Assembly: GCA_902826055.1 (NCBI GenBank)
Contig: CADEDJ010000011.1
Location: 1-46,809, forward strand
Length of the DNA stretch: 46,809 bases
Origin: an uncultured Nitrosomonas sp.
GTDB taxonomy: Bacteria > Pseudomonadota > Gammaproteobacteria > Burkholderiales > Nitrosomonadaceae
Direction: 5' to 3'
Below are positions 44,944-46,809 of this stretch, piece by piece. Below the pieces are notes generated by a model. That model saw only the letters and a list, made by a program, of their open reading frames with translations. It was not told the origin of the DNA and did not search any database. The stretch's first letter is position 1. Each line of letters begins with the position of its first letter. The position numbers were made by a program, and so were the translations under genes.

Positions 44944-45714
44944 ATGTCACTCAAATCCAGGCTAAGTCAATCTGAATTAACCATAGGTTCCTGGGTCACG
45001 TTAGGACATCCATCCATTGCCGAGATCATGGCATCAGCCGGTTTTGACTGGCTGGTGCTGGACATGGAACACAGCGTGTTGGAATTGAGCGAAGTACAAG
45101 CCATCATCCAGGTTTTGGATGGCAAGCAATGCCCAGCCATTGTGCGCCTGACTTCCAATCATCCCGATCAAATCAAGCGCGTCATGGATGCTGGCGCTAC
45201 CGGCATCATGGTGCCAATGATCAAATCTTCTGCCGATGCCAAAGCGGCCGTGGATAGCGTTTACTATCCACCGCGAGGACAGAGGGGTGTCGGTCTTGCG
45301 CGTGCGCAAGGTTACGGTGCAAGTTTCCAGACCTACCGGCAATGGCTGGAAGAAAACGCGGTGATTGTCGTGATGATCGAACATGTCGATGCCGTCAGGG
45401 CCATTGATCACATTCTGGCCGTTCCCGGCATCGACGCTTATATTATCGGTCCCTATGATTTATCCGGCTCAATGGGACGTCCCGGCGATCTCAATCACCC
45501 CGACGTGCAAGCAGCGATTGCGGAAGTTTTAGAAGCCGGCCGCCGTGCTCAAAAACCTGGTGGCATCCATGTTATCGAACCCGATCTGCAGGCGCTACAG
45601 CAACGCATTCAAGCCGGTTTTAATTTCCTCGGCTATGGATTGGATATCCGCATTCTCGATTCTATTTGCCGCACCCATTTACAAAGCATACGCACAACAT
45701 TGAAGAACGCATGA
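44944..45714 (+). CDS. HpcH/HpaI-family aldolase
   Basis: 256-residue class II pyruvate-type aldolase. The TIM-barrel marks are GSWVTLGHPSIAEIMASAGFD, WLVLDMEHS, RLTSNHPDQIKRVMDAGATGIMVPMI, YPPRGQRGVGLARAQGYG, MIEHVDAV with the metal-binding Glu, and IDAYIIGPYDLSGSMG with the metal-binding Asp. Relatives make or cleave 2-keto-3-deoxy acids from pyruvate and an aldehyde. Next to a KdsB-like enzyme it could form the carbon skeleton of the activated sugar. Its stop overlaps the next gene by 4 bases (ATGA). Confidence 0.9.
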   Translation: MSLKSRLSQSELTIGSWVTLGHPSIAEIMASAGFDWLVLDMEHSVLELSEVQAIIQVLDGKQCPAIVRLTSNHPDQIKRVMDAGATGIMVPMIKSSADAKAAVDSVYYPPRGQRGVGLARAQGYGASFQTYRQWLEENAVIVVMIEHVDAVRAIDHILAVPGIDAYIIGPYDLSGSMGRPGDLNHPDVQAAIAEVLEAGRRAQKPGGIHVIEPDLQALQQRIQAGFNFLGYGLDIRILDSICRTHLQSIRTTLKNA

Positions 45715-46643
45715 AAACACTGGTTATTTCCACTTCCTCATTCGATATCGACAACAATCCACCGCTCCAGCATTTGCTGAAAAATGGCTTAAAAATCATT
45801 ACCAACCCGCATCGCCGCAAACTGACCGAAGATGAAATTATCGCATTGCTGAAAGATGGCGCGATTGGACTAATCGCCGGTATCGAGCCGCTGACCGAGC
45901 GCGTATTCCAATCTGCCGGACATTTAAAAGTCATTTCGCGTTGCGGCACCGGATTGGACAGCGTCGATCTGGCCGCAGCAAAAAATCACGGCGTTACCGT
46001 TCTGAACACGCCCGAGGCGCCGGCACAAGCGGTTGCTGAACTTACTATGGGCTTGATGCTGGCTTTGCTGCGGCAAATTAATCCGATTCATCAAGCAGTG
46101 TGCAACGGTGAATGGCCGCGCACACAAGGCCGCCTACTCGCTGCGCAAACTGTCGGCATTATAGGACTGGGCCACATCGGCCGGCGCGTCGCACGTTTGT
46201 GCCAAGCATTTGAAGCCACTGTCATCGCGCATGACCCCTATGTCAATCAAGTACCAACCGATGTGACTTTAGTCCCTTTAGAGTCCTTGCTGGCCACTGC
46301 CGACATCATTAGCCTGCATTTACCCTATTCCGCGGACACGCATCATCTACTAAGTGCCAAAGCATTGACCGCCATGAAACCTGAAGCAATCGTTATCAAT
46401 GCAGCACGCGGGGGATTGGTGGATGAGGATGCGCTTCTCGCAGCATTAAAATCGGGGAAAATCAGCGCTGCGGCATTGGATGCATTCGAACAGGAGCCTT
46501 ATCACGGCCAATTAATCGAATGCGGCAACGCCATCCTGACCTCGCATATTGGATCGCTGGCACGGGAATCGCGTCAGCGCATGGAAATTGAAGCAGCGGA
46601 GAATTTGCTGCAAGGTTTAATCAAGACAGGTCTCATCAAATGA
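45711..46643 (+). CDS. D-2-hydroxyacid dehydrogenase (phosphoglycerate dehydrogenase-like)
   Basis: 310-residue NAD-dependent D-isomer 2-hydroxyacid dehydrogenase. The substrate domain contains ISRCGTGLDSVDLAAAKNHGV and NTPEAPAQAVAELTMGLML. The Rossmann motif is VGIIGLGHIGRRVA. Catalytic Arg and Glu lie in INAARGGLVDEDAL and FEQEPY, and His in TSHIGSLARESRQRM. It lacks the ACT domain of classical SerA. The start is ATG 45711, overlapping the aldolase stop by 4 bases; its own stop overlaps the next gene by 4 bases. In this operon it probably oxidises or reduces a sugar-acid intermediate and not serine precursors. Confidence 0.88.
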   Translation: MKTLVISTSSFDIDNNPPLQHLLKNGLKIITNPHRRKLTEDEIIALLKDGAIGLIAGIEPLTERVFQSAGHLKVISRCGTGLDSVDLAAAKNHGVTVLNTPEAPAQAVAELTMGLMLALLRQINPIHQAVCNGEWPRTQGRLLAAQTVGIIGLGHIGRRVARLCQAFEATVIAHDPYVNQVPTDVTLVPLESLLATADIISLHLPYSADTHHLLSAKALTAMKPEAIVINAARGGLVDEDALLAALKSGKISAAALDAFEQEPYHGQLIECGNAILTSHIGSLARESRQRMEIEAAENLLQGLIKTGLIK

Positions 46644-46809
46644 TTGATCAAGTAATCGCTAACGAAAAAGTAATTGTATTTGGCGCCAGTGGTTTTCTAG
46701 GCAGCCATGTTGCCGACGCGTTGTCCGCCGCGGGATACCAGGTGCGGCTATTCGATCGCAGTCCATCACCGTACCTGAAGAGCAACCAGGAAATGATCGT
46801 CGGCGATAT
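46640..46809 (+). CDS. NAD-dependent epimerase/dehydratase, 5' part only
   Basis: The first ~56 codons of a short-chain extended-type protein, cut by the window end. The Rossmann motif KVIVFGASGFLGSHVADAL (~10-28) is clear, followed by YQVRLFDRSPSPYL. It overlaps the upstream dehydrogenase by 4 bases and so belongs to the same operon. The nature of the substrate cannot be told from the visible part. Confidence 0.85.
   Translation, partial: MIDQVIANEKVIVFGASGFLGSHVADALSAAGYQVRLFDRSPSPYLKSNQEMIVGD

Overview
The window reads as a chromosomal segment of a betaproteobacterium, most likely an ammonia oxidiser of the Nitrosomonas/Nitrosomonadaceae type. This is an inference from gene order and protein style: phoB-phoR, DUF971-ubiE, smc-zipA, zapB-zapA-6S RNA, a TIGR03790-type secreted protein, and moderate to low GC. 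No ammonia-oxidation gene is present, so the taxonomy is not proven.

Layout. 1-5961: a large 34-residue-repeat TPR membrane protein, the PhoB/PhoR phosphate two-component system, and the DUF971 + UbiE pair. 5962-15132: a defence island. It starts with a Wadjet (JetABCD) SMC-type anti-plasmid operon whose nuclease subunit JetD is broken by a single-base frameshift. A small unknown gene follows closely, then a decayed REP-associated tyrosine transposase (RAYT), an AbiH-family abortive-infection gene and a RelE/ParE-type toxin-antitoxin pair. 15195-20263: housekeeping genes (YggS, a SnoaL/DUF4440-like protein, MetG, ApbC/Mrp, Dcd). 20297-23148: a TIGR03790-type secreted protein and a type III PLP decarboxylase (ornithine decarboxylase-like). 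The decarboxylase is preceded by a good promoter and a 21-codon ORF with a near-perfect Shine-Dalgarno, and followed by a strong terminator.

23176-34100: thyA-folA, an M17 aminopeptidase, an MltD-like transglycosylase, queF, smc-zipA, a double-CDGSH iron-sulfur protein, zapB/zapA and 6S RNA with its terminator. 34588-36814: a cell-envelope group of two YkuD L,D-transpeptidases flanking a small Lpp/OprI-like lipoprotein that ends in lysine. 36889-39348: hypC-hypD-hypE for NiFe-hydrogenase cofactor assembly, with no hydrogenase structural genes in view. 39558-46809: a surface-polysaccharide region. It has a leftward block (O-antigen ligase/polymerase-like protein, GT2, FkbM methyltransferase, a putative capsule-type transferase) and a divergent rightward operon (KdsB-family cytidylyltransferase, HpcH/HpaI aldolase, D-2-hydroxyacid dehydrogenase, NAD-dependent epimerase cut by the window edge). 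The rightward operon looks like a pathway to a CMP-activated 2-keto-3-deoxy acid sugar.

The observations most worth following up are the JetD frameshift, the unknown gene trailing the Jet operon, the leader ORF upstream of the decarboxylase, the KdsB/aldolase/dehydrogenase/epimerase operon, and the L,D-transpeptidase/lipoprotein group. All calls come from reading the sequence; no database search was run.
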